A stretch of DNA of 64,000 bases from Rothia mucilaginosa (lineage in GTDB: Bacteria > Actinomycetota > Actinomycetes > Actinomycetales > Micrococcaceae): NCBI RefSeq assembly GCF_901875305.1, contig NZ_CABFLY010000001.1:454739-518738 (forward strand), in the 5' to 3' direction. The notes under the pieces are model-generated. The model did no database searches and was not told the origin of the DNA. It saw only the letters and a list, made by a program, of their open reading frames with translations. How positions within the stretch are numbered: the stretch's first letter is position 1; each line of letters begins with the position of its first letter. The position numbers were made by a program, and so were the translations under genes. Below are positions 1-8,351 of the stretch, one piece after another.

Positions 1-2
1 GA

Positions 3-287
3 TGGGCACTCCTGCGCGTCGTACTCGTGAGCCTCTACAGCGCTGGTGTGCTCGCACTTGCCCGCTGGGCGCACGATACGGCGGGCGTACACTTTGACCA
101 GCTGCTCGCCCACCCTCAGGTCATCTTTCTTTTAGGGGCTCTGCCGCCAGCCGCCAATATCGTGATTCTGGAGACCCACTACCGGCATGAGGGTACTGCC
201 GCCCCGGTTATTGCTGCCGGGGCAGTCGTCAGCCTAGGAATGATAGCGCTCGCCGTGCCGATCCTGCAGCTCGTCTTCGCCAGCTAA
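3..287 (+). CDS. C-terminal part of an AEC-family (auxin efflux carrier-like) permease, cut by the window edge
   Basis: The reading frame is open to the first base of the window, so only the last 94 or so residues are visible. They hold two hydrophobic segments (around the FLLGALPPAANIVIL stretch and the C-terminal AAGAVVSLGMIALAVPILQL stretch). The PPAANIVIL motif followed by a polar HYRHEG segment resembles the next-to-last segment of AEC permeases, which carry organic or amino acids across the membrane. A GTG or ATG inside the fragment could be mistaken for a start, but the open frame upstream argues for a truncated gene. Family assignment rests on one motif. A strong hairpin terminator follows. 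Confidence 0.5.
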   Translation, partial: WALLRVVLVSLYSAGVLALARWAHDTAGVHFDQLLAHPQVIFLLGALPPAANIVILETHYRHEGTAAPVIAAGAVVSLGMIALAVPILQLVFAS

Positions 288-321
288 CTTTTGAGCTGAC
301 AGCACCAAAAAATACACGGGT

Positions 322-363
322 ACAGCAAGGAGGGCGGGGCATACGCCTCACCCTCCTTGCTGT
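322..363. terminator. Bidirectional hairpin terminator between convergent genes
   Basis: A perfect 13-bp stem (ACAGCAAGGAGGG with CCCTCCTTGCTGT) closes a loop that itself has a GGC/GCC pair. It lies between the permease tail (+) and the first glucosidase (-), so it can serve both. Confidence 0.75.
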
Positions 364-430
364 CTATAACACTATCGACGAGCGGGAACACTCAAAGCAA
401 CTCCCACACAGACACCCACAGACACCGCGT

Positions 431-2227
431 TTAGCGTACGATGTGGTACACCTTCGCCTCGTAGGGGCGCAGGGTCGAACCCGCGTCGTCCTTGTAGTTG
501 GAGCTCACCAGCTCAACACGAGCACCAGCCTCAGCAAGCACAGCGAAGTCACGCTCCTGCTCCTCGGCGGTGAAGTTCGAAACAACCAGCAGAGACTCGT
601 TCGCGGGGCTACCGTCGGCACCACCGGTACGGGTGTACGCATACACAGCCTCGTCCTCATCGTGGGGAACCTGAACCGAATCCACCGGAGCGAAGGACGC
701 GTACACCATCAGGTCCTTCAGCTCGCCGCGGCGCAGGTTGACCAAGTGCTGGTAGTGGTAGAACACCGAATCGGGATCGGCCAGAACTGCCTCGGCGTTG
801 ATTTCGGGGTAGTTCGGGTTCACGTTAATCCAGGTGGTCACACCCTCGGGGCTGAAGCCGGCGTTTGCCGAAGCATCCCACTGAACCGGGGTACGAGCGT
901 TGTCGCGGCCCTTAATGTAGATAGCCTGCATCGCCTCTTCGTGGCTCAGACGCTTGTGGTCCACGTGCATGTCCTCGTAGAAGCGGATCGAGTCACCATC
1001 GCGGTAATCCTCAATCGAATCGAACTTCACGTTGGTCATGCCCAGCTCTTCACCCTGGTAAATGTACGGAGTGCCCTGCATGAAGTGCAGGGTGGTTGCC
1101 AGCTGCTTAGCGGACAGGGTTCGGAACTCATCCGAATCGTTACCGAAACGGGAAACCACGCGCGGCTGGTCGTGGTTGTTCCAGTACAGCGAACCCCAAG
1201 CGTTACCCTCCAGGGTGGTCTGCCAGTCGTTCAGGATGCGCTTAAGCTCGGTCAGCTTGTACGGCGCGTAGGACCACTTGCCGCCCAGCTTGCCGTTCGG
1301 GTCGTTATCCACGCCCATGTGATCGAAGTGGAAGATCATGTTCAGCTCACCGGTGTGGTAGCCGGCCCACAGCTTAGCGTCCTCGGGGCTGGTTGCGCTG
1401 GTCTCACCCACGGTCATCACGTCGTAGCGGCTGAAGGTCTCGCGGGTGAGCTCCTTCATCCACGGGTGCACCATGGTGCCGTTCGTAATGACGAACGGAA
1501 TCGAGGAAGTGTGCTTCTCGTAGTCGGTGGAGGGGTCATCCGGGTAGCCCTCGGGCTTAGAGATGATGTTGATAGCGTCCAGGCGGAAGCCGTCAACGCC
1601 CTTGTCCAGCCACCAGCGGACCATGGAGTACAGGTCCTCGCGAACCTTCTCGTTCTCCCAGTTCAGGTCGGGCTGTTCCTTGAAGAAGATGTGCAGGTAG
1701 AACTGGCCGGTTGCCTCGTCCCACTCCCATGCCGGGCCGCCGAACTCGGACGCCCAGTTGTTCGGAGGAATCGGGTTGCCGTCCTCGTCGAAGCCCTTCG
1801 GGTCCTTCCAAATGTAGTAGTCGCGGTAGGGGTTGTCCTTAGAGGAGCGGGATTCCTTGAACCAGGGGTGCTCATCGGAGGTGTGGTTTGCGACCAGGTC
1901 CATGAGGATTTTGATGCCGTGCTTGTGAGCGGTCTCAAGCATCTCGTCGAAGTCTTCCATGGTGCCGAAGTCACTCATGATGGCGAAGTAGTCGGAGATG
2001 TCGTAGCCGTTGTCCACGTTCGGCGAGTCGAACACGGGGGAGAGCCAGATGACGTTGATGCCCAGCTTAGCCAGGTACGGCAGCTTCTCGGTGATGCCCT
2101 TCAGGTCACCGATGCCGTCGCCGTTCGCGTCGTTGAAGGAGCGGGGGTACACCTGGTACACCACGGCTTCCTTCCACCACTGGCGACCTTCGTAGGAGGG
2201 AACCTCGTATGCCTCGGAGTTGCTCAT
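431..2227 (-). CDS. GH13 alpha-glucosidase, probably alpha-1,4-preferring (oligo-glucosidase subfamily)
   Basis: 598 residues, usual for GH13 oligo-1,6-glucosidase/alpha-glucosidase relatives; no signal peptide, so cytoplasmic. The (beta/alpha)8 core carries DLVANH, the QPDLN motif of this subfamily (near residue 185), the nucleophile Asp217 in GFRLDAIN, the acid/base Glu275 in TVGET and Asp353 in NNHDQPR. The residue after the nucleophile is Ala218. In characterised relatives Ala or Thr here goes with alpha-1,4 activity and Val with alpha-1,6 activity, so I infer a maltose or maltodextrin-type substrate. It is the distal gene of a leftward group behind a paralogue and an EEP-family gene, divergent from a PTS alpha-glucoside transporter. 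Trehalose-6-phosphate or another phospho-alpha-glucoside is an alternative substrate. Confidence 0.9.
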   Translation of the reverse strand: MSNSEAYEVPSYEGRQWWKEAVVYQVYPRSFNDANGDGIGDLKGITEKLPYLAKLGINVIWLSPVFDSPNVDNGYDISDYFAIMSDFGTMEDFDEMLETAHKHGIKILMDLVANHTSDEHPWFKESRSSKDNPYRDYYIWKDPKGFDEDGNPIPPNNWASEFGGPAWEWDEATGQFYLHIFFKEQPDLNWENEKVREDLYSMVRWWLDKGVDGFRLDAINIISKPEGYPDDPSTDYEKHTSSIPFVITNGTMVHPWMKELTRETFSRYDVMTVGETSATSPEDAKLWAGYHTGELNMIFHFDHMGVDNDPNGKLGGKWSYAPYKLTELKRILNDWQTTLEGNAWGSLYWNNHDQPRVVSRFGNDSDEFRTLSAKQLATTLHFMQGTPYIYQGEELGMTNVKFDSIEDYRDGDSIRFYEDMHVDHKRLSHEEAMQAIYIKGRDNARTPVQWDASANAGFSPEGVTTWINVNPNYPEINAEAVLADPDSVFYHYQHLVNLRRGELKDLMVYASFAPVDSVQVPHDEDEAVYAYTRTGGADGSPANESLLVVSNFTAEEQERDFAVLAEAGARVELVSSNYKDDAGSTLRPYEAKVYHIVR

Positions 2228-2296
2228 AATTGCCTTTCTGTACCGGCGGGTTACGCCGAAGAGGAAAAAGGTGTCTGTGATTGAAGTATAGGGCGA

Positions 2297-2329
2297 AGGG
2301 GGACCGGAATGTCCGTTTCTGGTCCCCCT
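2297..2329. terminator. Hairpin between the two glucosidase genes
   Basis: A 9-bp stem (AGGGGGACC with GGTCCCCCT) lies just downstream of the upstream glucosidase gene and 70 bases before the ATG of the next one. No clear T-run on the minus strand, so it may attenuate rather than fully stop transcription. Confidence 0.5.
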
Positions 2330-2351
2330 CCGCGCAGGATATGGGGCGTGC

Positions 2352-4166
2352 TTACTCAGCGTTACCGAAGAGGTAGACCTTCGCTTCGTAGGGACGCAGC
2401 AGGGTGCCCTCGTCAGTGAACTCGCGGTTCTCGTCGCGGTAGTTCGAGCTAATCAGCTTCGGAGCGTTCTCGATAGCCTTCAGCTCAGTCGGGGAGAGCG
2501 CCTGCGAGTTGGTCAGCACCACCGAATCCAGGTTGCCGCCCGCGTAGTTCAGCTGAACGGTGTCATCGGTGAAGTTCGCGACGACCAGCAGGGCGCGCTC
2601 GCCGGATGCGGCAGCATCCTCGTCGGAGTTCACGCGCAGGTAGGCGTAGACCTGATCATCTTCCTCATCCAGCAGGCGGTACTCGCCGGTCAGAACAATC
2701 GGGTGCTCATGACGTAGCTTAATCAGGTCGCGGTAGTGGTAGAACACCGAATCCTGGTCTGCCAGCTCTGCCTCTGCGTTGATCTCGGTGTACCGCGGGT
2801 TCAGCTTCAGCCACGGGGTGCCGGAGGTGAAGCCCGCGTTCTCGCCGGCGGTCCACTGCATGGGGGTGCGTGCGTTGTCGCGGCCGGAGGCGCTGATGTA
2901 GCGTAGCATGTCCTCAGCGGAGACTCGGCCTGACTCTTCAACATACTTGCGCCAGGAGTCGTGAATCTCCAGGTCGTTGTAGTCCTTCACATCGTCGAAG
3001 AAGACGTTGGTCATGCCCAGCTCTTCACCCTGGTAGATGTAGGGGGTGCCCTGCATCAGGTGCAGCACGGTGCCCAGCATCTTGGCGCTGACGGTGCGGT
3101 ACTCGGGGGAGTCGTTACCGAAACGGGAGACGGTGCGCGGCTGGTCGTGGTTGTTCCAGTACAGGGAGTTCCAGCCGCGGCCGTGCAGGCCCTCCTGCCA
3201 GTGGGTGAGGACCTTCTTGAGGTCAACCAGGTTGAAGCGGCGGTCGGACCACTTGCCGGTCACGCCGCCCTCGGAGGCGTCCACATCCATGTGCTCGAAC
3301 TGGAAGACCATCTGCAGCTCGTTGCGGTCGAAACCGGTGTAGAGTGCGGCGTCGTCCACGGTTACGCAGGGAGTTTCACCCACGGTCATGACCGGGTACT
3401 TGCTGAGGACCTCGCGGTTCATTTCCTGCAGGAATTCGTGCACGCGCGGGCCGTTAGCTGCGACAGCCAGGGAGTTGTCGAGGCCACCGGCCAGTACTGC
3501 CGGGTCCTCGGGGAAAGAAAGGTCCTTGGAAATCAGGTTGATGACGTCCATGCGGAAGCCGTCCACACCCTTGTCGAGCCAGAAGCGCATGATGTCGTAG
3601 ACCTCTTCGCGGACCTTCGGGTTCTCCCAGTTCAAGTCGGGCTGCTTGATAGAGAAGTAGTGCAGGTAAAACTGGCCGGTCGCCTCGTCCCATTCCCATA
3701 CGGAGGGGCTGAAGCAGGAAATCCAGTTGTTCGGCGGAATCGGGTTGCCGTCCTCATCGAAACCTTTGGGGTCGCGCCAGATGTAGTAGTCGCGGTAGGG
3801 GTTGTCCTTGGAAGAACGCGCCTGCTTGAACCATTCGTGCTCGTCGGAGCTGTGGTTGACGACCAGGTCCATCATGAGCTTGATGCCATGCTCGTGCGCG
3901 GTGGCGAGCAGCTCGTCGAAGTCTTCCATGGTGCCGAACTCCGTCATGATGGCGCGGTAGTCGGAGATGTCGTAGCCGTTGTCGTCGTTCGGGGAGGCGT
4001 AGATGGGGGAGAGCCACAGCACCTCGATGCCGAGGTCTGCCAGGTACGGGATCTTCTCGGTGATGCCGGGCAGGTCACCGATGCCGTCGCCGTTGGAGTC
4101 GTTGAAAGAGCGGGGGTAAATCTGGTAGACCACCGGTTCCTGCCACCACTGGGTCTGGGTCGTCAT
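2352..4166 (-). CDS. GH13 oligo-1,6-glucosidase-like alpha-glucosidase, probably alpha-1,6-preferring
   Basis: 604 residues, a close paralogue of the next gene downstream (shared segments such as the NPIPPNNW and ATGQFYLH stretches). Catalytic residues by motif: Asp207 in GFRMDVIN, Glu264 in TVGET, Asp341 in NNHDQPR; QPDLN lies near residue 175. Position 208 is Val, the residue tied to alpha-1,6 (isomaltose/panose) activity in oligo-1,6-glucosidases, whereas the paralogue has Ala. No signal peptide. A GGGAGG-like ribosome site (reverse of 4172-4177) precedes the ATG. I infer that the pair splits the work between alpha-1,6 and alpha-1,4 linkages of starch-derived sugars. Confidence 0.9.
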   Translation of the reverse strand: MTTQTQWWQEPVVYQIYPRSFNDSNGDGIGDLPGITEKIPYLADLGIEVLWLSPIYASPNDDNGYDISDYRAIMTEFGTMEDFDELLATAHEHGIKLMMDLVVNHSSDEHEWFKQARSSKDNPYRDYYIWRDPKGFDEDGNPIPPNNWISCFSPSVWEWDEATGQFYLHYFSIKQPDLNWENPKVREEVYDIMRFWLDKGVDGFRMDVINLISKDLSFPEDPAVLAGGLDNSLAVAANGPRVHEFLQEMNREVLSKYPVMTVGETPCVTVDDAALYTGFDRNELQMVFQFEHMDVDASEGGVTGKWSDRRFNLVDLKKVLTHWQEGLHGRGWNSLYWNNHDQPRTVSRFGNDSPEYRTVSAKMLGTVLHLMQGTPYIYQGEELGMTNVFFDDVKDYNDLEIHDSWRKYVEESGRVSAEDMLRYISASGRDNARTPMQWTAGENAGFTSGTPWLKLNPRYTEINAEAELADQDSVFYHYRDLIKLRHEHPIVLTGEYRLLDEEDDQVYAYLRVNSDEDAAASGERALLVVANFTDDTVQLNYAGGNLDSVVLTNSQALSPTELKAIENAPKLISSNYRDENREFTDEGTLLRPYEAKVYLFGNAE

Positions 4167-4244
4167 GGGGGTTCCCTCCTTTGGGGTAGATGAGTGTTGT
4201 GTGGTTTGCCCTGCTGGGGTGAGGGCTGTTAAGGCTTGGGGTCT

Positions 4245-5123
4245 TTAAGACAGCTGGTCGAGGGGCTTCAGGACGCTCTCCGGTGCCCAGCTTGCGGGGT
4301 CAATCTCCAGGAGCAGACCGCTGTGGTCGGAGATCGCCTCGGGGGAGTTATCTCGGAAGACAACCGCGTGGGATGCCACGTCGACCATGCGATCAGCGAA
4401 GACGAAGTCGATGCGCTTGGCGTCCGAAGAGCCTTCCCAACCGGCAATTTCGCGGTGGACGGTGTTCTCGCCTTCGGCGTGCTTAGCGATGGTGCGGGTG
4501 TCGATCAGGCCGGTGGAGGTTACGAAAGCGTAGCCCTCGTCAGGCAGGTGGGCGGCGGAGTTGAAGTCGCCGCCGAGCAATACGGGCGCGGTGAGGGCGC
4601 ATTCTGCCAGAGCGTGCGAGAGTCGGATGAACTCCTGAGCGAAGAGGGGCTCGCCGTCGAAGTCCCACCAGGACATGTGGGTGGTGGCGCACCAGAAAGG
4701 ACCGGAGGGGGTCTCGATGAGGGCGGCCTGTGCGGCTCGACGCTGCACCTGGAAGTAGGTGTAGTCGGGAGACATCTCGATGGGCCTGATGCCGCGAATC
4801 GGTAGGCGCGAGAGGATGGCCACGCACTCGTCGTAGCGCTCCCAACCGAGGTGAGTTTCGGTGAGGGTCCACTCGTAGCGGGCGCCGAGTGCCTCCAGTG
4901 CGCGTACGAGGAGTAGAGCGTAGTTATCTTCGCGGACTGGGATGCCCGCACCGCCGCGGAAGTTGAGGGGCTCCTTCACCACGGGGGTCGAGGTGAGCTG
5001 GTTGACTTCCTGCAGGGCGATAACGTCCACCTGCTGATCAACGATGAACTGCGCGAGGGTGCGAATCTTGTCAATCTGATGGATTTCGCACCAGCTGTGG
5101 GTGTTGAGGGTGAGGAAACGCAT
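4245..5123 (-). CDS. Endonuclease/exonuclease/phosphatase (EEP) family hydrolase
   Basis: 292 residues with the EEP fold signature: N-terminal RFLTLNTHSW, the metal-binding Glu in ALQEVN (near residue 39), GGDFNS (near 180) and the C-terminal SDHSGLLLE. The family includes nucleases, sphingomyelinases and sugar or inositol phosphate phosphatases. No signal peptide, so cytoplasmic. It is the first gene of the leftward glucosidase group, 78 bases before the second glucosidase. I infer a phosphatase acting on a sugar phosphate from the PTS pathway because of this context; a nuclease role is possible. The sequence shows the fold but not the substrate. Confidence 0.75.
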   Translation of the reverse strand: MRFLTLNTHSWCEIHQIDKIRTLAQFIVDQQVDVIALQEVNQLTSTPVVKEPLNFRGGAGIPVREDNYALLLVRALEALGARYEWTLTETHLGWERYDECVAILSRLPIRGIRPIEMSPDYTYFQVQRRAAQAALIETPSGPFWCATTHMSWWDFDGEPLFAQEFIRLSHALAECALTAPVLLGGDFNSAAHLPDEGYAFVTSTGLIDTRTIAKHAEGENTVHREIAGWEGSSDAKRIDFVFADRMVDVASHAVVFRDNSPEAISDHSGLLLEIDPASWAPESVLKPLDQLS

Positions 5124-5313
5124 ATATATAAGTTTCGATTGAGTTTCGGGTAGGGATACGGGGGCGCGCCGGATGATTCTCTCGGTGGATACTCTGAATG
5201 GTGGAGGACGGTCTCCGATTGCGCGAGTATGTTTATGCTATCGACTCTGTGCCTTGGCAGATAGGCGAAAATTCCGATTATTCCCCAGTATTTTTACCCG
5301 GTGCCGGGATATG

Positions 5314-5338
5314 TTTCAGGTTGTGAAAAACTCTTTCA
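5314..5338. promoter_or_regulatory. Candidate operator: three alternating TTTCA/TGAAA half-sites with 10-bp period
   Basis: TTTCA (5314-5318), TGAAA (5324-5328) and TTTCA (5334-5338) are spaced exactly 10 bases apart, making two overlapping inverted repeats with 5-base spacers. One-helical-turn spacing suits cooperative protein binding. The RpiR regulator encoded at 7430 is the obvious candidate, by inference. Confidence 0.4.
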
Positions 5339-5432
5339 GAACTGCTCTTCGGGTGCCTACCACTCGGAGTGAAGTGGCATTATTATTTCTGTCCAAAACA
5401 CATTCGGCATTTAGCGCGCGCAGTCGTGTGGT

Positions 5433-5447
5433 GTGTATCTCATACAC
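5433..5447. promoter_or_regulatory. Perfect dyad GTGTAT-CTC-ATACAC, candidate operator
   Basis: A 6-bp perfect inverted repeat with a 3-base spacer sits where the -35 region of the TATAAA box at 5461 would be. Its position suggests a repressor or co-activator site for the PTS gene. Confidence 0.4.
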
Positions 5448-5545
5448 TTTCAATGGTGTTTATAAAGATGCGATAGCCCTGGCGGGCAAAGACCGCCCGC
5501 CCCATGCGCCCGCTCACTCGACAACCCGAAAGGGCATATAGCCTC

Positions 5546-7186
5546 ATGATGGAAAAAGTACAGAGGTTCGGCTCTGCCATGCTGGCACCCGTGCTTCTCT
5601 TCGCATTTGCTGGCCTCGCGGTTGGTATTGCGATCATTGCACAGAACGGCGAATTGATTCCCCTCGCCGCAGATAAGAACAGCCCCTGGAACCACTTCTG
5701 GTCTGTTTGGGAGTCCGGCGCATGGACCGTCTTCAACCAGATGGAACTGCTCTTCGTAATTGGTCTGCCTATTGCACTGGCAAAGACCGCTAACGCACGT
5801 GCAGTGATGGAAGCTGCCATGGTCTACCTGACCTTCAACTACTTCGTTGGCACCATGCTCAAGGTATGGGGCAAGGGCGGCACCGGTTTCTTCGACCTGG
5901 ACTACACCACCGACATCTCTAAGAGCGCGGCAGGTACCGGTCTGAAGATGATTGCCGGTATCAAGACCATGGACACCGGTATCTTCGGTGCCATCATCAT
6001 CTCCGCAATCGTGGTGTGGGCTCACAACCGCTGGTTCGACAAGAAGCTACCCGACTTCCTCGGCATTTTCCAGGGTTCCCAGTTCGTGTACGGTGCATGC
6101 TTCTTCTTGATGATGCCCGTGGCATTCCTGTTCTCCTGGCTGTGGCCCTACGCTCAGCACGGCATCTCCTCCCTGCAGGGCTTCTTCATCGCATCCGGCG
6201 CTATCGGTGTGTGGGTTTACACCTTCCTCGAGCGCTTCCTGATTCCGACCGGTCTGCACCACTTCATCTACTCCCCGTTCGTCTTCGGTAACGTTGTCAC
6301 CCCGAACGGTATTGCTAAGGACTGGCCGACTCACCTGACCGAGTTTGCTAAGAGCAACAAGCCCCTGAAGGAACTGTTCCCCGGTGGTGGCTTCGCACTG
6401 CACGGTAACTCCAAGGTCTTCGCACCCATCGGTATTGCAGCAGCGTTCTACACCACTGCTCGTCCCGAGAAGCGCAAGGAAGTTCTCGCTCTGATGATTC
6501 CCGTCTGCCTCACCGCGATTCTGATCGGTATCACGGAGCCTCTCGAGTTCACCTTCCTGTTCCTGGCACCCCCGCTGTTCCTGGTCCACGCTTTCCTGGC
6601 AGCATCCATGGCAGCAATCATGTACCAGCTGGGTCTGGTCGGTTACATGGGTGGCGGTCTGTTGGACTTCCTGTTCCAGAACTGGATTCCGCTGTGGTCC
6701 AACCACTCCGGCACCTACCTCATGCAGATTGGTGTGGGCCTGTGCTTCACCGTCCTGTACTTCCTGATCTTCCGCTTCATGATTCTGAAGTTCGACTTCA
6801 AGACCCCCGGTCGTGAAGAGGACGGCGGCGAGACCAAGCTCTACAGTAAGGCAGAGTACAAGGCAGCTAAGGCCGCTGAGAAGAACGGCGGCGCAGCAGC
6901 TGTCGCCGCCGAAGACGCCGACCTGTACGCACCCCGCGCGGCTGGCTTCCTTGAGCTGCTCGGTGGCGCAGACAACATCACCACCGTGAACAACTGCGCA
7001 ACCCGCCTGCGTGTCTCCGTGGCTGATGAGTCTCTGGTCAACACCTCGGATGCAGAGTTCAAGAGCGCTGGCGCCCTGGGTATTGTTCGTAAGGGTAAGG
7101 CATTCCAGGTGATTGTTGGTATGGATGTTCCTCAGGTCCGCGAGCGTTTCGAGACCATGGTGAACAGCTCCAAGACCAACGTCTAG
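5546..7186 (+). CDS. PTS alpha-glucoside-specific EIICB permease (GlvC/MalP/AglA type)
   Basis: 546 residues from the ATG at 5546, chosen because the protein then begins MMEKVQRFGSAM as in alpha-glucoside EIICB proteins and a GAAAGGG ribosome site lies upstream; the frame stays open 42 bases further. The N-terminal EIIC part has about ten membrane segments with the FAGLAVGI and GITEPLEF motifs. The C-terminal EIIB domain has the phosphorylated Cys in NNCATRLR. There is no EIIA domain, so EIIA must come from elsewhere. It would import maltose-like sugars as 6-phosphates. A GlvC-RpiR pairing is known from the Bacillus maltose system, and here an RpiR gene follows. Confidence 0.92.
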   Translation: MMEKVQRFGSAMLAPVLLFAFAGLAVGIAIIAQNGELIPLAADKNSPWNHFWSVWESGAWTVFNQMELLFVIGLPIALAKTANARAVMEAAMVYLTFNYFVGTMLKVWGKGGTGFFDLDYTTDISKSAAGTGLKMIAGIKTMDTGIFGAIIISAIVVWAHNRWFDKKLPDFLGIFQGSQFVYGACFFLMMPVAFLFSWLWPYAQHGISSLQGFFIASGAIGVWVYTFLERFLIPTGLHHFIYSPFVFGNVVTPNGIAKDWPTHLTEFAKSNKPLKELFPGGGFALHGNSKVFAPIGIAAAFYTTARPEKRKEVLALMIPVCLTAILIGITEPLEFTFLFLAPPLFLVHAFLAASMAAIMYQLGLVGYMGGGLLDFLFQNWIPLWSNHSGTYLMQIGVGLCFTVLYFLIFRFMILKFDFKTPGREEDGGETKLYSKAEYKAAKAAEKNGGAAAVAAEDADLYAPRAAGFLELLGGADNITTVNNCATRLRVSVADESLVNTSDAEFKSAGALGIVRKGKAFQVIVGMDVPQVRERFETMVNSSKTNV

Positions 7187-7241
7187 AGCCTCTCATAGAT
7201 ACTCGTCGCGTAGGTTTACGCATCGGGTAATGAAATAATCC

Positions 7242-7285
7242 GCTTCGCCGGCGGTACCGGATACACCCGGTACCGCCGGCGAAGC
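7242..7285 (+). terminator. Strong hairpin after the PTS gene
   Basis: A perfect 19-bp stem (7242-7260 with 7267-7285) around the 6-base loop ATACAC. There is no T-run, but the stability suggests termination or mRNA 3'-end protection, uncoupling the PTS gene from the regulator. Confidence 0.7.
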
Positions 7286-7429
7286 TGTGTATATCCATCC
7301 CGTCAGGCTCTTACGCGGGTCTCTCGTGGAGGGCTTCGCGTGAGCGGGAACATCACGGCAGAACCGGGCTGCGGAATCTGAAGCGTGTACTATTTATATA
7401 TTGCTCACCATCGGATTCAGGAGCTCTGA

Positions 7430-8248
7430 GTGGACCTACAAGACGTCGTGAATGCGAATCAGCACCGGTTCAGTGAAACTGAACGGGAAATTTTGGCCTT
7501 CATGCTGGAGAACGAAGAATTTGTCGCGGAGTCGACGATCAATTCTTTGGCTCACAAAACTTACACCTCGACCAGCTCAATTATTCGATTGACGAAGAAG
7601 CTGAACTTTTCGGGATTTGCTGAGCTGAAGTACTTCATTAAGTCTTCCCTTAGCCGTAGTGAGCCCTTCAACCCCCGCTTCATTGAGAGTGGCCGTGAGG
7701 ATATTCAGCGTACCTACGACTACCTCGACCACATGGAGCTGAGCGGCCTGCTTAAACGCATCTATGAGGCACGCACCGTCTACTGCTTCGGCACCGGTTA
7801 CGCCCAGCGTAACGCTGTGCAGGAGTTCGCTAAGTCCATGCAGGCTTGTGGCAAATTCTGCCATGTGATTCCGGCGCGCAACGAGTTCGAGAGCGCTATG
7901 AACACCATGACTCAGGACGACGTGGTGATTATTGTGTCGTTCTCAGGGCAGACCGAGAACATGCGCGAGCACATCAAGATGCTGTCGCTGCGGCGCATTC
8001 CGATGGTCGCGGTCACCGCAATTGGCGTGAACTATATGTCCTCGCACGCCGAATACTCTTTGCATTATCAGGCGACCCCCACCCACATCAGCACTCAGCG
8101 TAAGCCTTACCACTCGTTTGTGGCCCTCTGGGTGGTGCTGGATTATGTGGTGCGTCGCTACATTGAGTACTCCGAAACTGCGCGCCGTGAATCTCTCACG
8201 CAGCAGGCTGAGGATGTCCTCGACGGAGGCTCTGGGGCCACCCCGTAA
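7430..8248 (+). CDS. RpiR/MurR-family transcriptional regulator (HTH plus SIS domain)
   Basis: 272 residues with a GTG start at 7430 behind AGGAG. The N-terminal ~77 residues form an RpiR HTH (FSETEREILAFM, then TSTSSIIRLTKKLNFSGF). The SIS domain (about 105-240) binds phosphosugars: YCFGTGYAQRNA and VSFSGQTEN are the expected phosphate-contact segments. It likely senses a sugar phosphate from the neighbouring EIICB transporter and controls the PTS and glucosidase genes; a GlvR-like role is inferred from position. GlvR of Bacillus is an activator, so activation is as likely as repression. Candidate binding sites are listed at 5314-5338 and 5433-5447. Confidence 0.88.
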   Translation: MDLQDVVNANQHRFSETEREILAFMLENEEFVAESTINSLAHKTYTSTSSIIRLTKKLNFSGFAELKYFIKSSLSRSEPFNPRFIESGREDIQRTYDYLDHMELSGLLKRIYEARTVYCFGTGYAQRNAVQEFAKSMQACGKFCHVIPARNEFESAMNTMTQDDVVIIVSFSGQTENMREHIKMLSLRRIPMVAVTAIGVNYMSSHAEYSLHYQATPTHISTQRKPYHSFVALWVVLDYVVRRYIEYSETARRESLTQQAEDVLDGGSGATP

Positions 8249-8351
8249 CCGTGCCACTCTGTAACTGTGGGCGCACATTGCCTGGAGTCACCGCTTTTAC
8301 TTCCGTTGGCCTGAATCTACTTCCTGAATCAACCCTGAAAGAGACACCTTC

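Larger units (their letters stand above)
5124..5545. promoter_or_regulatory. Divergent control region between the glucosidase group and the PTS gene
   Basis: This 422-base gap is more AT-rich than its flanks. It holds a TATAAA box at 5461-5466 for the rightward PTS gene, a phased half-site cluster at 5314-5338 and a dyad at 5433-5447 (separate entries). A frame of about 120 codons runs through it but has atypical composition and no convincing ribosome site, so I treat the region as non-coding. Confidence 0.6.

Noticed and set aside
443..2284. A 613-codon open frame antisense to the first glucosidase gene
   Set aside because: It mirrors the GH13 gene in a third-position-rich G+C frame, has no family motif, and the opposite strand encodes a complete enzyme.
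5173..5541. A 122-codon frame in the divergent PTS promoter region
   Set aside because: No ribosome site, no family, overlaps the promoter box and candidate operators.
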